From Gluconobacter wancherniae NBRC 103581 (GTDB lineage Bacteria > Pseudomonadota > Alphaproteobacteria > Acetobacterales > Acetobacteraceae), in assembly GCF_007988885.1 (NCBI RefSeq), contig NZ_BJUZ01000005.1, forward strand, positions 42,796-106,795: a DNA stretch of 64,000 bases. Reading direction: 5' to 3'. The notes under the pieces were generated by a model. The model worked only from the letters and a program-made list of their open reading frames with translations. It searched no databases and was not told the DNA's origin. Positions within the stretch are counted from its first letter, which is position 1. Each line of letters begins with the position of its first letter. Of this stretch, positions 1 to 8,192 are shown one piece after another. The translations under genes and the position numbers were made by a program.

Positions 1-655
1 GTCCGAAACGACGTCCGACATCAATGCTGCCACCCCCCATGGCGCTGCTGGTGTAGTCTCCCGTCAGGCGCGTGATGGGGGCATTGGTGGCATGTTTGAA
101 CATCAGATTGATGTTGCCGCCAATGGCTGACCCGCTGGGCGCTGCGCCATTGAGGAAAGCGCTGGCACCGTTCAGGACCTGAACCTGATCGTATGGCTGT
201 GGCGAGACGAGCTGTCTGGGCGTGATGCCGTAAAGGCCATTGATGGCAATGTCATCGCCATTCAGCACGAAGCCACGAATGACGAACATTTCCGAGAAGT
301 TGCCATAGCCATACGTTGTCCGCACCGAAGGGTCGTTTTCGAGGACTTCGCCCAACGTTTGGGACTGCTGGTTCAGGATCAGGCTTGAGTTGTAACTGCG
401 GATATTGAACGGCACATCCAAACCGCGCTTGTTGCCGAGCGCACCAAGCTGGCCTCCACTGGTGACTTCCATCTGGTTGCGGCGCTTGGCTTTTACAACG
501 ATCTGTTCGTCCGTCTGGGCGGCGGCTTTCTCCGGAGTGGCGGCGGGTTGGCTCGCAGCGGCATGCGCGGACATGCTGACGCCTGCGAGAAGGAGAAGCG
601 ACAGACTTGCGAAGGTGTGACGCTGCGGGAATTTCGCTGCAGGGAGTGCGCTCAC
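1..655 (-). CDS. TonB-dependent receptor, N-terminal part (runs off the window)
   Basis: Reading from a GTG at 655 down to base 1 gives an uninterrupted frame of about 218 codons with no stop, so the gene continues beyond the window. The start carries a signal peptide (hydrophobic LSLLLLAGV, then AHAAA). It is followed by a TonB-box-like stretch (EQIVVKAKRR) and a plug domain with typical features: LGEVLENDPSVR, FVIRGF, YDQVQVLNGASAFLNG and a GSAIGGNINL segment. These are hallmarks of outer-membrane ferric-siderophore type receptors that take energy from TonB-ExbBD. The beta-barrel is not in the window, so the substrate cannot be judged. A Fur-box-like sequence lies just upstream (698-712), which fits iron control. 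It faces the same way as the porin gene that ends at 781. Confidence 0.88.
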   Translation of the reverse strand, partial: MSALPAAKFPQRHTFASLSLLLLAGVSMSAHAAASQPAATPEKAAAQTDEQIVVKAKRRNQMEVTSGGQLGALGNKRGLDVPFNIRSYNSSLILNQQSQTLGEVLENDPSVRTTYGYGNFSEMFVIRGFVLNGDDIAINGLYGITPRQLVSPQPYDQVQVLNGASAFLNGAAPSGSAIGGNINLMFKHATNAPITRLTGDYTSSAMGGGSIDVGRRFG

Positions 656-692
656 GGTAACCTCAGATAAACAGAATTGGCACGCTCCATAC

Positions 693-713
693 GATATTGA
701 TAATTATTCGCAA
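693..713 (-). promoter_or_regulatory. Candidate Fur box upstream of the TonB receptor
   Basis: The core TGATAATTATTCGCA (698-712) is an imperfect AT-rich inverted repeat of the kind alphaproteobacterial Fur binds upstream of TonB receptors (TGC-AAT-AATT-like). It is about 45 bases upstream of the GTG start at 655. The match was made by eye and no weight matrix was applied. Confidence 0.4.
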
Positions 714-737
714 GTCCATGAGTGTGGAGAAGTGTTT

Positions 738-758
738 CAGCCCCCCTGAAGGGGGCTG
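738..758 (-). terminator. Hairpin between the porin and the TonB receptor
   Basis: An 8-bp GC-rich stem (CAGCCCCC / GGGGGCTG) with a CTGAA loop lies 22 bases past the stop of the porin gene read on the minus strand. It lacks a strong T tail, so it may be a weak terminator or a 3'-end stabiliser. It would separate porin transcription from the downstream receptor gene. Confidence 0.55.
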
Positions 759-780
759 TGTTCAGGCAATCCAGCTGGTC

Positions 781-2325
781 TTAAAGGACAACCGTGAACT
801 GGACGCCAAAGACTGCTGCGTCATGGAAGGTGGTCGTGGCGCTGGGCCGCTGGATATATTGGAAATCCGGCTGAACGGCCATCGCGCGGGCGACATGTGC
901 GCTGTAGAACAGCTCATAAACGTCTTCATGGCTCTGCACACCATAAACAGGGCCAAACTGGTTGCTCTGAAAGGGAAGATTCAGGGCTAACGAGGATTCC
1001 TGCTGCAATGCAGCTGTGCGGCTCATATCAAAATGCTGCCACATGGCACCTACCGTATCCAGCGGGCGGCCCCATTGTGCGCCGCTATCGATCATACCAA
1101 CCCATGTGTGATCTCGCATCGCAACGGTCTTGCCGTCGCTATACATGGCGCCTGCCATGGCGATCAGGCCGTTACTCGCGCCTTCGCCGTTGCGCATGAG
1201 CATCTGGTCCATGATCAGCCACGCACTGTTGCGTCCGGCTTCATAACGGGCGGGGAGGCCAGTAGCCTGCCATGAGTTGCCGTTGGCGTCTTCATAGAGG
1301 TTTTTGTAGCGCGAATTATCGTAGGAATAGCCGATCTTGTAGTGTCCGATCAGCTTGTGCTGTCCGAAAGACGGCGTCCATCCAAGCTCGACCGGGGTGG
1401 AAAATTTTCCAAGCCCGGACTGCGCCCAGGCCCAGCCCGAAATGCCGCCATTATAGGAGTGCGGGCTGACGGCAAAGAGCCCTGCCATGATATAGGTGTC
1501 GGAAGTGGGTACTACCCGGACCACTGCGCCTAGATTGCCTGATGGCCAGTCACGATTGCCTTCAGTGCTCTTGTTGGGGATTGGGTTACCGCACATGGCA
1601 ACATTCATGAAGTCGCAGAACAGCGGGGATGCAGCAAAGAAACTGCCCACAGGAATCCAGCCAGCACTGACATCGATGCGGTTATGATAAAATGCGCTCT
1701 CGCCATACATCGCTACCATGTGCGCCACTACATTTCCGCGCGCGCCATAAATTTCCTGGACTGCCGCGATAGAGTCCCCGAAATTGCGCGAAACGCTCTG
1801 GCCATGCCCGTTCACAACAATCGCGTGCGTCCAGAAATTTGGGATACCGGCGAGCTTGTCCCAGTCTACATCCATTTCGATGCCAAACTGACCTGTATCC
1901 GAGTAAGCGCGTTCCTTGCCGCCTGTGACATTGCCCGCGAATTCCTCATTTATCGCTGCGAGAAGGTGAATGCCATGCTTCAGCAGCCACGGCTGGGCGC
2001 CTGCCCAGTCTCCCAGGAAATGCTGCGCTCCCATCGGGGCTGAAAAATATGGCCCAGGGTCCGTGACGGGGCTGATTACTGCCGCTCCGCGGAAGGAGTT
2101 TCCCATAATCGGACTGCTGGTGTTCACGCTTCTGCTGTTTCCGGTGTTCTGCGTTGCAGAAGGGCCGGATGCGGTGGTCGAGCCTTCGGAATTTGCAGAC
2201 TGGGCTATTGCCCTGCCGGGGCTCAGGGCCAGCCAGGTCAGGGAAAGCAACCCCAGGAGTACGACACTCAGTCGTTCGGGACGGGCTTTGGTGCGGGTCC
2301 GAGCGCAAATGTTGAGCACAGCCAT
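781..2325 (-). CDS. oprB: Carbohydrate-selective porin, OprB family (paralogue 1)
   Basis: This 514-residue protein should form an outer-membrane beta-barrel for passive uptake of sugars or polyols, important for bacteria that oxidise sugars in the periplasm. After a signal peptide (hydrophobic LSVVLLGLLSLTWLAL, cleavage near AIAQS) the mature protein has the family opening GDWAGAQPWLLKHGIHLLA, aromatic-rich strands throughout, and the late PDFQYIQRPS motif near the C-terminus. The frame is open upstream to 2424, but the ATG at 2325 puts the signal peptide at the N-terminus and is preferred. A second member with the same architecture lies at 34080-35612. The minus-strand neighbour downstream is a TonB receptor. 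OprB members differ in sugar specificity and the substrate cannot be read from sequence. Confidence 0.88.
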   Translation of the reverse strand: MAVLNICARTRTKARPERLSVVLLGLLSLTWLALSPGRAIAQSANSEGSTTASGPSATQNTGNSRSVNTSSPIMGNSFRGAAVISPVTDPGPYFSAPMGAQHFLGDWAGAQPWLLKHGIHLLAAINEEFAGNVTGGKERAYSDTGQFGIEMDVDWDKLAGIPNFWTHAIVVNGHGQSVSRNFGDSIAAVQEIYGARGNVVAHMVAMYGESAFYHNRIDVSAGWIPVGSFFAASPLFCDFMNVAMCGNPIPNKSTEGNRDWPSGNLGAVVRVVPTSDTYIMAGLFAVSPHSYNGGISGWAWAQSGLGKFSTPVELGWTPSFGQHKLIGHYKIGYSYDNSRYKNLYEDANGNSWQATGLPARYEAGRNSAWLIMDQMLMRNGEGASNGLIAMAGAMYSDGKTVAMRDHTWVGMIDSGAQWGRPLDTVGAMWQHFDMSRTAALQQESSLALNLPFQSNQFGPVYGVQSHEDVYELFYSAHVARAMAVQPDFQYIQRPSATTTFHDAAVFGVQFTVVL

Positions 2326-2624
2326 GAGGTGCCGATTATCCTTTTCATCGTGGATTAATAATTGCGAACGCATTCTCTGCTCGAGGAGGGGCAGGAAAAA
2401 ATCGCATATTTCAGGTTTGAACATCTCATGTCGCAGAATGGTGCAGGGGGTGTCAATGCAAAGGGAAAGAATAATCCGGATTCAGAAATGTATCTGCGAG
2501 AATTTCGACTCATAAAATACGACGAAACAGCATGTCACGATGAACTTATTGAACCTTTGTGGGGAATAGTGCGTAATAAGTGAGAATTTTCACTAATCTT
2601 ATGAAATATGGAGATAAATTACCC
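2326..2624. other. Divergent intergenic region between porin and POTRA gene
   Basis: About 300 bases separate the divergent starts of the porin (2325, minus) and the POTRA protein (2625, plus). It is AT-rich towards the right end and must hold both promoters. Apart from the inverted repeat at 2579-2594, no open frame with a convincing ribosome-binding site and no RNA gene could be recognised. Confidence 0.5.
2579..2594. promoter_or_regulatory. AT-rich inverted repeat upstream of the POTRA gene
   Basis: AGTGAGAATTTTCACT is a 16-base near-perfect palindrome with one mismatched pair, about 30 bases before the ATG at 2625. It could be an operator for a dimeric regulator or a small hairpin in the mRNA leader. 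No known consensus is matched with certainty. Confidence 0.35.
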
Positions 2625-3257
2625 ATGGTCGCCCGCTCAATTTTTGTTCGTACAGCTCTCGGGTTTGCACTATTTACTGCATCATTAACGAGCGTTGTTC
2701 CGTTGGATAATGCGTATGCCCGTGCGCTTCCTGCCCAGACTGCACCCCTGACGCTGAGTGCGGTCAAGGTTGAAGGAAACAAGGCGGTATCCACGGAGGA
2801 TATTCTGCGGGCATTTGGCCATCAGCCAGGTGATCATGTGACGCAGGATGATCTCAAGGCTTCCCAGCAGCGTGTGGCGGACCTCTACAGCCAGCGCAAC
2901 ATTGGCGGCAGTCTGGGTGAGCAGATGAAGATTAAGGGTGCGTCGGTGATGGTGACTCTGCTGATTGGCGAGCAGTCTGCCCATCCTGCGGCGACGGGTC
3001 AGCAGCTCGTGCTTGATCAGGTGGAGTTCAAGGGAAATACCCGTATCCCGACGGAAGCGCTCGCAGCGGTGACACATCTGCGCCCAGGTGGTGCAGTGTC
3101 TGACAAGTCAGTCGTTACGGACGAAAGCGCTATTCAGTCAGCGTATAAAAGCAAGAACCTTGCTGTGCGTATTCAACCGGTGGCGACATATCCAAATCAT
3201 GATCACCACGTGGTCCTGACCTGGCAGATTGACGAAAATCCGTCTCCGGCAAAGTAA
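2625..3257 (+). CDS. Secreted free-standing POTRA-domain protein
   Basis: The protein is 210 residues with an N-terminal export signal (IFVRTALGFALFTASL, then a YARA-type cleavage region). The mature part appears to contain two POTRA-like repeats. The first starts at LSAVKVEGNKAVSTEDIL and the second at LDQVEFKGNTRIPTEAL; both carry the VxGN pattern seen in BamA/Omp85, TamA and ShlB/FhaC transporters. There is no beta-barrel: the gene stops after the second repeat (VLTWQIDENPSPAK). In known systems POTRA modules bind substrates or Bam lipoproteins in the periplasm, so an accessory role at the outer membrane is inferred. The start at 2625 is preferred over the upstream GTG at 2580 because of GGAG 11 bases before it and the placement of the signal peptide. 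Confidence 0.65.
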   Translation: MVARSIFVRTALGFALFTASLTSVVPLDNAYARALPAQTAPLTLSAVKVEGNKAVSTEDILRAFGHQPGDHVTQDDLKASQQRVADLYSQRNIGGSLGEQMKIKGASVMVTLLIGEQSAHPAATGQQLVLDQVEFKGNTRIPTEALAAVTHLRPGGAVSDKSVVTDESAIQSAYKSKNLAVRIQPVATYPNHDHHVVLTWQIDENPSPAK

Positions 3258-3272
3258 GACTGGAGCCTGCGC

Positions 3273-3881
3273 TCAGGTCAGTGTTTCGGGGTCTAGGGGC
3301 GCAGGTTTCAGTTCTGACGGCAGATAGAGTGGATGTTCAGGGCGTCCGCTCTTGCTCAGGCGAAGTGCTGTTACCTTAATGCCTGCCTTGCCCAGCATGC
3401 GCGCCACTTCGGTGCCCCGCGGACGGAGTGTCTTTATCTGTGGGGCTCCATAGGCCAACACGACGAGGTCTGCCTGCCTTGCCATCTCCAAAAGATGTTT
3501 GTCATTTTCTGGGCCGATTGGATCAGGGACTTCAAGAAGGCGCTTCTGATCCGTGCATCGATAGGCAAAGCTGTTACCGACGAATATCCCACCATATCCC
3601 CATGCCCGGGCATAACGCTGGCATTTTGCAACCGTCCGATCGTCTCCAATCTCGGTAGCGAGTGACGGGTTCATCATGAGCCACATGACCAGCGGAGCGG
3701 ACGGGTCCCATGTACGTCTGAGCGTATAACGATAGCAGTCTGCCGGGCCGCCATAGATTGCAGTACTCACCACGTCTTCCGAGAGCCTGAGGGCTTTCGA
3801 GTTACCAACATGGTGGTTTCCGAAAAGATCAGTGGTTGTGGGCTGGTTGGTATTGCGTGGCCGGGGAGAGAGTCGTGACAT
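3273..3881 (-). CDS. DUF1643 domain protein
   Basis: About 202 residues. The body matches the DUF1643 family as I recall it: YRYTLRRTWDPSAPLVMWLMMNPS, a DDRTVAKCQRYARAWGYGG segment just after, then a C-terminal Rossmann-like half with VVLAYGAP and HPLYLP. The family is widespread in bacteria and phages and its biochemical role is unknown. The start (ATG at 3881, alternative ATG at 3890) lies inside the 3' end of the phospholipase-D-like gene, giving an overlap of roughly 50-60 bases on the same strand. This suggests co-transcription and translational coupling. It converges with the POTRA gene with only 15 bases between the stops. Confidence 0.75.
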   Translation of the reverse strand: MSRLSPRPRNTNQPTTTDLFGNHHVGNSKALRLSEDVVSTAIYGGPADCYRYTLRRTWDPSAPLVMWLMMNPSLATEIGDDRTVAKCQRYARAWGYGGIFVGNSFAYRCTDQKRLLEVPDPIGPENDKHLLEMARQADLVVLAYGAPQIKTLRPRGTEVARMLGKAGIKVTALRLSKSGRPEHPLYLPSELKPAPLDPETLT

Positions 3882-5085
3882 ATGGGCCATTCCAGTCGCG
3901 GTCGAAAATACTGAGCATCGTGCCGGTCAGCTTTGTACCGTGCACGAACAGGGACGCATCAACGGTATTGTTGAAATAGCTCCATTCCCAGTTGCCGGTA
4001 CCAATCATGAAAGCATCATCATCGGCGATGGCGTATTTTGCGTGTTCGACGCGAGCATAAGGAATGAAGCCTTCCTTCGCCATCGGAACTGTAGAAAATT
4101 TCACAGTAATATGGGGCAGAACGGCCAGACTCTTGAGATAGGCCTGCATAGGTTGATGCAGGGCCCAGTCCGCGACGATGATCTTCACATTCACGCCGCG
4201 TGCGGCGGCATCGCGGATGGCAGTGTCGATTTCAGGCCAATATCCGGGTGGCCCGTACTGGCGGATCGCACTCAGCGTCATCACCTGAATGCGCAGATCA
4301 TGACGTGCCTGATGGATCAGGTTTTCAAGCGCCGGCTGCTCTGCCGTGTACCATCGTGGCAGCATGGAAGGGGGGCTGAAGGCTGGAAATGCCAGTACCT
4401 TCGCACCGTCCTGTTCAAAGGAGATCGGGTCTGATTCCGTTGTGGGTGGAACTGCGGGAGGCGCGGCCGTGAGGTACTGCTCTTTTGCGAGCAGTTTGCC
4501 GCCACCGAGCGCCCAGAGTTCCTCAAATGCGCCCTCCATGCTCTCTGCAAAGCGGGCGTCTGTAATCTCGGCGCCAAGTTCGTGGTTGTGGTCGAGCGCG
4601 CGCCAGTCCCAGTTCTGGCTCCCGATGAAGGTTACGTCACGATCCACGATCATATATTTGGCGTGCAGGATACCGCCGGTGAGGTGATCTGTCGGTAGAA
4701 TTTCGATATGAATGTTCGGGAAGGCCTTGAAGCGGTCCAGAACAGGCTGGGTATCGTGCAGGAAGCTCGGCTCCACCAGAAGCCGGACCTGAACACCCGC
4801 TCTGGAGCGTTCCTCCAGTGCGTCGAGCACGCCGGAGAGTGCCTCGCCTTTTTTCTCTGCGATGTAGAATGCTGCGATATCGACGCTTTTTTTCGCGTTA
4901 TGTAGCATTTCCAGCCATACCTCACGCGCACGAGGCATGCCGGGCTCGCCATAGATTGTCCCTGTAGGAACACTTTCGACGATACGGATACCGTCCGCCG
5001 CATGGGCATCAAGGGTGGTGCATAGCCCTGTCGCGGCGAGCAGTCCTGTCAGCAGGAGAGACAGGGGACGTCGTGAAAGGGCCAT
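3829..5085 (-). CDS. Exported phospholipase D-like protein with two HKD motifs
   Basis: 418 residues with a clear signal peptide (LSLLLTGLLAATGL, cleavage after DAHA). It has the bilobal PLD fold. The first half carries HAKYMIVDRDVTFIGSQNWD and the second HAKYAIADDDAFMIGTGNWE, each an HxKxxxxD motif followed by the G(S/T)xNW segment. Both catalytic motifs are intact, so phosphodiesterase or phosphatidyltransferase activity is expected. The layout resembles cardiolipin-synthase-like and PLD-like exported proteins, but there are no transmembrane helices beyond the signal. The substrate (phospholipid, nucleic acid or other phosphodiester) cannot be decided. It likely acts in the periplasm. Its 3' end overlaps the DUF1643 gene. 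Confidence 0.85.
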   Translation of the reverse strand: MALSRRPLSLLLTGLLAATGLCTTLDAHAADGIRIVESVPTGTIYGEPGMPRAREVWLEMLHNAKKSVDIAAFYIAEKKGEALSGVLDALEERSRAGVQVRLLVEPSFLHDTQPVLDRFKAFPNIHIEILPTDHLTGGILHAKYMIVDRDVTFIGSQNWDWRALDHNHELGAEITDARFAESMEGAFEELWALGGGKLLAKEQYLTAAPPAVPPTTESDPISFEQDGAKVLAFPAFSPPSMLPRWYTAEQPALENLIHQARHDLRIQVMTLSAIRQYGPPGYWPEIDTAIRDAAARGVNVKIIVADWALHQPMQAYLKSLAVLPHITVKFSTVPMAKEGFIPYARVEHAKYAIADDDAFMIGTGNWEWSYFNNTVDASLFVHGTKLTGTMLSIFDRDWNGPYVTTLSPATQYQPAHNH

Positions 5086-5117
5086 GGGAAGAGTCCTGCA
5101 GCGGGGGAGGGTGCTTC

Positions 5118-5669
5118 TTAGTGCGTTTTTGCCTGAAGAGTTTTTACTGCGGCAAGTGTACGGGCCACGTGATCGTCAGGAGACATGGATGCGTAGGTCA
5201 GGATGACTTTTCCATCGGGAGCAATAACGTAGGAAGTACGGCTCGACATGTGCAGCAGTGGCATTTTCGCTTTGTAAGCTGCCGTAATCTTGCCAGACGG
5301 GTCTGCTGCCACAGGGAACGCGCTGCGGCATTCGCTGACGGAGAATTTGTCCAGCTTGGCAATCGGATCCATCGAAATCCCGATGACGGATGCACCGGCG
5401 GCTTTGAAGTCAGGTATTGCTTCGGCAAAATCGTGGGCTTCGAGTGTGCAGCCTTTTGTGAAAGCGGCTGGATAAAAATACAGGACTACCGGGCCTTTTT
5501 TGAGGGCCTCGGCGAGATTGTAGGTGAATTCCTTACCGCCCAGACTGGCAGGGGCACTAAAATCCGGAGCAGTAGATCCGGTTTCCAGTGCGGCATGCGC
5601 TGGAGTGCAGGCAAGGGCGCCAGTCAGGACAGTTGCGCAGAAAACTGATGCTTGCAGAATACGGCGCAT
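5118..5669 (-). CDS. Exported peroxiredoxin (AhpC/TSA, PrxQ/Bcp-like)
   Basis: 183 residues starting with a signal peptide (ILQASVFCATVLTGALAC, cleavage near PAHA). The thioredoxin-fold core has the peroxidatic motif PAAFTKGCTLEAHDF, in which the Cys follows the Thr as in peroxiredoxins. The Cys five residues further on that Bcp/PrxQ uses for resolution is absent. A second Cys sits in FSVSECRSAFP and may act as resolving residue from another helix. It would reduce hydroperoxides in the periplasm, useful in a bacterium with strong periplasmic oxidation. It lies 32 bases upstream of the PLD-like gene on the same strand, so the three genes here may be one transcript. Confidence 0.85.
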   Translation of the reverse strand: MRRILQASVFCATVLTGALACTPAHAALETGSTAPDFSAPASLGGKEFTYNLAEALKKGPVVLYFYPAAFTKGCTLEAHDFAEAIPDFKAAGASVIGISMDPIAKLDKFSVSECRSAFPVAADPSGKITAAYKAKMPLLHMSSRTSYVIAPDGKVILTYASMSPDDHVARTLAAVKTLQAKTH

Positions 5670-5693
5670 GTAATGTTTCCGATCGTATGAATT

Positions 5694-7082
5694 CTAGAAT
5701 GTAGAGCCGGGAGGAACCACGACGCACGGCGAAGCGTGCGACAGACGGTGACAGGCTGCAACAGCATTTTCATGCGACAGCCCCGTCAGACGCGCCCGGA
5801 ACAGGTGAGCCTTGCCAGCTTTTACGCTTGCGACCTGCGTATGGGCAGATGAAAGTGTCACCCCGCCATTGCTATGCGCACGCGATGCAGCAGCACCCGC
5901 CTGACCGGCATTGGCAAATGCACCAACCTGAATGGCCCAGGTATGTGGGCCTGACGTATCAGGAGCGGGTTCCTGATGTGTCGTATGTGTTGGCGCTGTG
6001 GCGCGCATGGGGGGAGCAAGACGGTATTGCGGCTTTGCCGTGGGCATGACGGCCATGATGGGCTGCGCGGGGAGGCGATGCCCGATCGGAATTTCATGTG
6101 CGGTGACACGATCATCAGAGCCGTCAGAGTTGTCGTCGTCCGAAACCTGATCCGGATGATATGCAACTGTCTGGGGTGCCGTCGTTCGAATGCCGCGTGC
6201 TGCCCATGCCGCACTCACACTCGTAGGGCTTGCAGATGCAGTGGTGGGAATTGCCGTGGCAGCAGCCTCGGGTGCTTCGGCAACCTGCATTGGCGCTGAA
6301 GCATCGTCGGCATTTTCATGCGTGTTCTTCTGGCGCCATGCAGCCCGGATGGAGTTGCTCTCCTGTGTCGTTTCATCGGACATTTGAGGAGTATTCTGAG
6401 CCAACTGGACGCGTGCATTTGGGTCATGCTGAGATACGAGAAGATCAGCGTTTGATCGGTTATGTGGCCATATTCCGGCAATTTGCGGCCCGATTGCGGC
6501 AACATACCGGCGTGTTTCACGTGGCAAAGGGCGTCCACGGCGCAGATAATTGTCAAGGCTTCCAGGGCCATCATTATACGCTGCGAGAAAGCCTGGAGAG
6601 CCGTAGATGTCATACATCTGGCGGAGGTAGGCCGTGCCCGCGAGGATATTGTCATGGGGATCGTACGGATCGTCGCCCAGACTATATTGTACGCGCATGT
6701 CATCATACGTTGGCGGCATGAGCTGCAGCAGGCCCATGGCCCCCGGTACGGAAGTGGTAAAATTGCCGCTGCTGTCATAGAGCTGGCCACGCGATTCGCG
6801 CATCATGACTGCCCGGATCCACGGATCCGGTACATCGAAGCGTTCTGAAGCCTCACGAATATATGGCCCCCATGGGTCGTCTGGCGGGCCTGGGGGGGCG
6901 TAGTAAGATTTTGCGTGGGCGCGGTACGTGGCGGCTTCCTGGGATACGGGAAGCTGTGGCCCGGAGGAATTGGGAGTCCCGGCACATGCCGCCAGCAGGC
7001 CGATCAGCCCCAGCGCTGCACCGGAGCGCAGAGCGCTAAGACGGCTTGAAGAGAGCTGAAACGGTGAGATCGATCGTGGCAT
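5694..7082 (-). CDS. Lytic transglycosylase lipoprotein with SLT and SPOR domains
   Basis: 462 residues from the ATG at 7082. The ORF is open to 7223, but this ATG places a lipoprotein signal at the N-terminus, ending in the lipobox LLAAC (Cys about residue 33). The SLT domain spans about residues 73-210. It has the catalytic Glu in MMRESRG (about residue 96), GAMGLLQLMPPTYDD, and DNILAGTAYLRQMYD followed by AAYNDGPG. A long Ala/Thr/Pro/Gln-rich linker leads to a C-terminal SPOR domain (WAIQVGAFANAGQAGAAASR onward), which binds denuded septal glycan. This order matches RlpA/MltC-like cell-division-linked glycan cleaving enzymes in general design. It should cut peptidoglycan to 1,6-anhydro products at the outer-membrane inner face. 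It is divergent from the ABC exporter. Confidence 0.87.
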   Translation of the reverse strand: MPRSISPFQLSSSRLSALRSGAALGLIGLLAACAGTPNSSGPQLPVSQEAATYRAHAKSYYAPPGPPDDPWGPYIREASERFDVPDPWIRAVMMRESRGQLYDSSGNFTTSVPGAMGLLQLMPPTYDDMRVQYSLGDDPYDPHDNILAGTAYLRQMYDIYGSPGFLAAYNDGPGSLDNYLRRGRPLPRETRRYVAAIGPQIAGIWPHNRSNADLLVSQHDPNARVQLAQNTPQMSDETTQESNSIRAAWRQKNTHENADDASAPMQVAEAPEAAATAIPTTASASPTSVSAAWAARGIRTTAPQTVAYHPDQVSDDDNSDGSDDRVTAHEIPIGHRLPAQPIMAVMPTAKPQYRLAPPMRATAPTHTTHQEPAPDTSGPHTWAIQVGAFANAGQAGAAASRAHSNGGVTLSSAHTQVASVKAGKAHLFRARLTGLSHENAVAACHRLSHASPCVVVPPGSTF

Positions 7083-7306
7083 CGGGCCGAGCTTACCTGA
7101 TGAAAGGGATGCGTGCTTGCTGAATTGAGGATGTCCTGAACCACAATTGCGGCGAAACTTGGAAAATCCGAGGGTCTGGAACAGCAGGGTATTCGGTCTC
7201 CGCACCGCAATCTGATAGGGCATGTGCCAAGGTTAGGCGCCCGTTTCCCGAATCACAAGCATTGCCCTGGTTGTGGTCCTGCCCATTGATCGGCTACGCG
7301 ACAGCT

Positions 7307-8188
7307 ATGACCGAAACTTCACCGGCATCACCCGGCTCCCACAACGACGTCCTTCAGATGCAGAATGCCGCACTGGTGGCAGGGGTGAAGAAGCGAATGT
7401 CCCCGCTGGGCATGGCGCTGGCGGACCTCGTCGAAACTGCGCGACTCTGGCGCCTAGGTGTTATGCTGGGCGTACTTGATATCCGTCTGCGATATCGTGG
7501 ATCCGCATTAGGGCCTTTGTGGATGACGGTGACGTCAGCGCTTATGGTTGCCTCAATGGGCATTATCTACAGCACATTGTTTCACATGAAACTTGGTGCG
7601 TATCTGCCTTTCCTCGCCCTGTCGCTGATGCTCTGGCAGGCGGGGCTGTCGAGCCTTATTTCGGAATCCTGCGAATGCTTTGTGAGCGCAGAGGAATCCA
7701 TCCGGTCGGTACGTCAGCCATTCCTGCTTCAGGCGGTGAGAATGCTCACGCGCAATGCCGTGGTTTTTGGCCTCAACCTTATTGTGCCGTTTGTCGTCTT
7801 CGTGATTTTCGGTCGTTGGCCGGGGTTTGACGCGGTTCTGGCACTCCCTGGCCTTCTCTTATGGATGCTGGACGGGGTTGCGGCCTGCATGCTGCTCGGA
7901 AGTCTGTGTGCCCGTTTTCGGGATGTGCCGCCCATCATAGGCTCGCTCATGCAGATCGTTTTCTACGTTACCCCAATCATCTGGATGCCGCAGCAGATGG
8001 GCCCGAACTCCAGGCTGCTGATCTACAATCCGTTTTATGCCCTGCTGGAGATTGTGCGTGGGCCTCTTCTGGGTACGCCGCCCGCGCTTTCCGTTTGGGG
8101 AATGGCGATCGGCTCAAGTCTGGTATTCGGCCTTATTGCCACCGTTGTTTTCGTGAAGGTGCGCGCGCGCCTCGTGTTCTGGATCTGA
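7307..8188 (+). CDS. ABC-2 type permease, polysaccharide export (Wzm/KpsM-like)
   Basis: 293 residues with six predicted membrane spans and the ABC-2 permease layout: a cytoplasmic N-terminus ending in LGVLDIRLRYRGSALGPLW, then spans such as LMVASMGIIYSTLF, LIVPFVVFVIFG and IVFYVTPIIWMP, ending in a short charged tail (VRARLVFWI). The LRYRGSALGPLW segment is characteristic of O-antigen and teichoic acid exporters of the Wzm/TagG type. It is followed after 4 bases by its ATPase. ATG at 7307 is preferred to the TTG at 7262. No glycosyltransferase genes are nearby, so the exported glycan is unknown. Confidence 0.82.
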   Translation: MTETSPASPGSHNDVLQMQNAALVAGVKKRMSPLGMALADLVETARLWRLGVMLGVLDIRLRYRGSALGPLWMTVTSALMVASMGIIYSTLFHMKLGAYLPFLALSLMLWQAGLSSLISESCECFVSAEESIRSVRQPFLLQAVRMLTRNAVVFGLNLIVPFVVFVIFGRWPGFDAVLALPGLLLWMLDGVAACMLLGSLCARFRDVPPIIGSLMQIVFYVTPIIWMPQQMGPNSRLLIYNPFYALLEIVRGPLLGTPPALSVWGMAIGSSLVFGLIATVVFVKVRARLVFWI

Positions 8189-8192
8189 GACG

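Noticed and set aside
2362..2583. 73-codon plus-strand frame between the porin and the POTRA gene
   Set aside because: Overlaps the porin start region, has no clear ribosome site and no domain; treated as intergenic.
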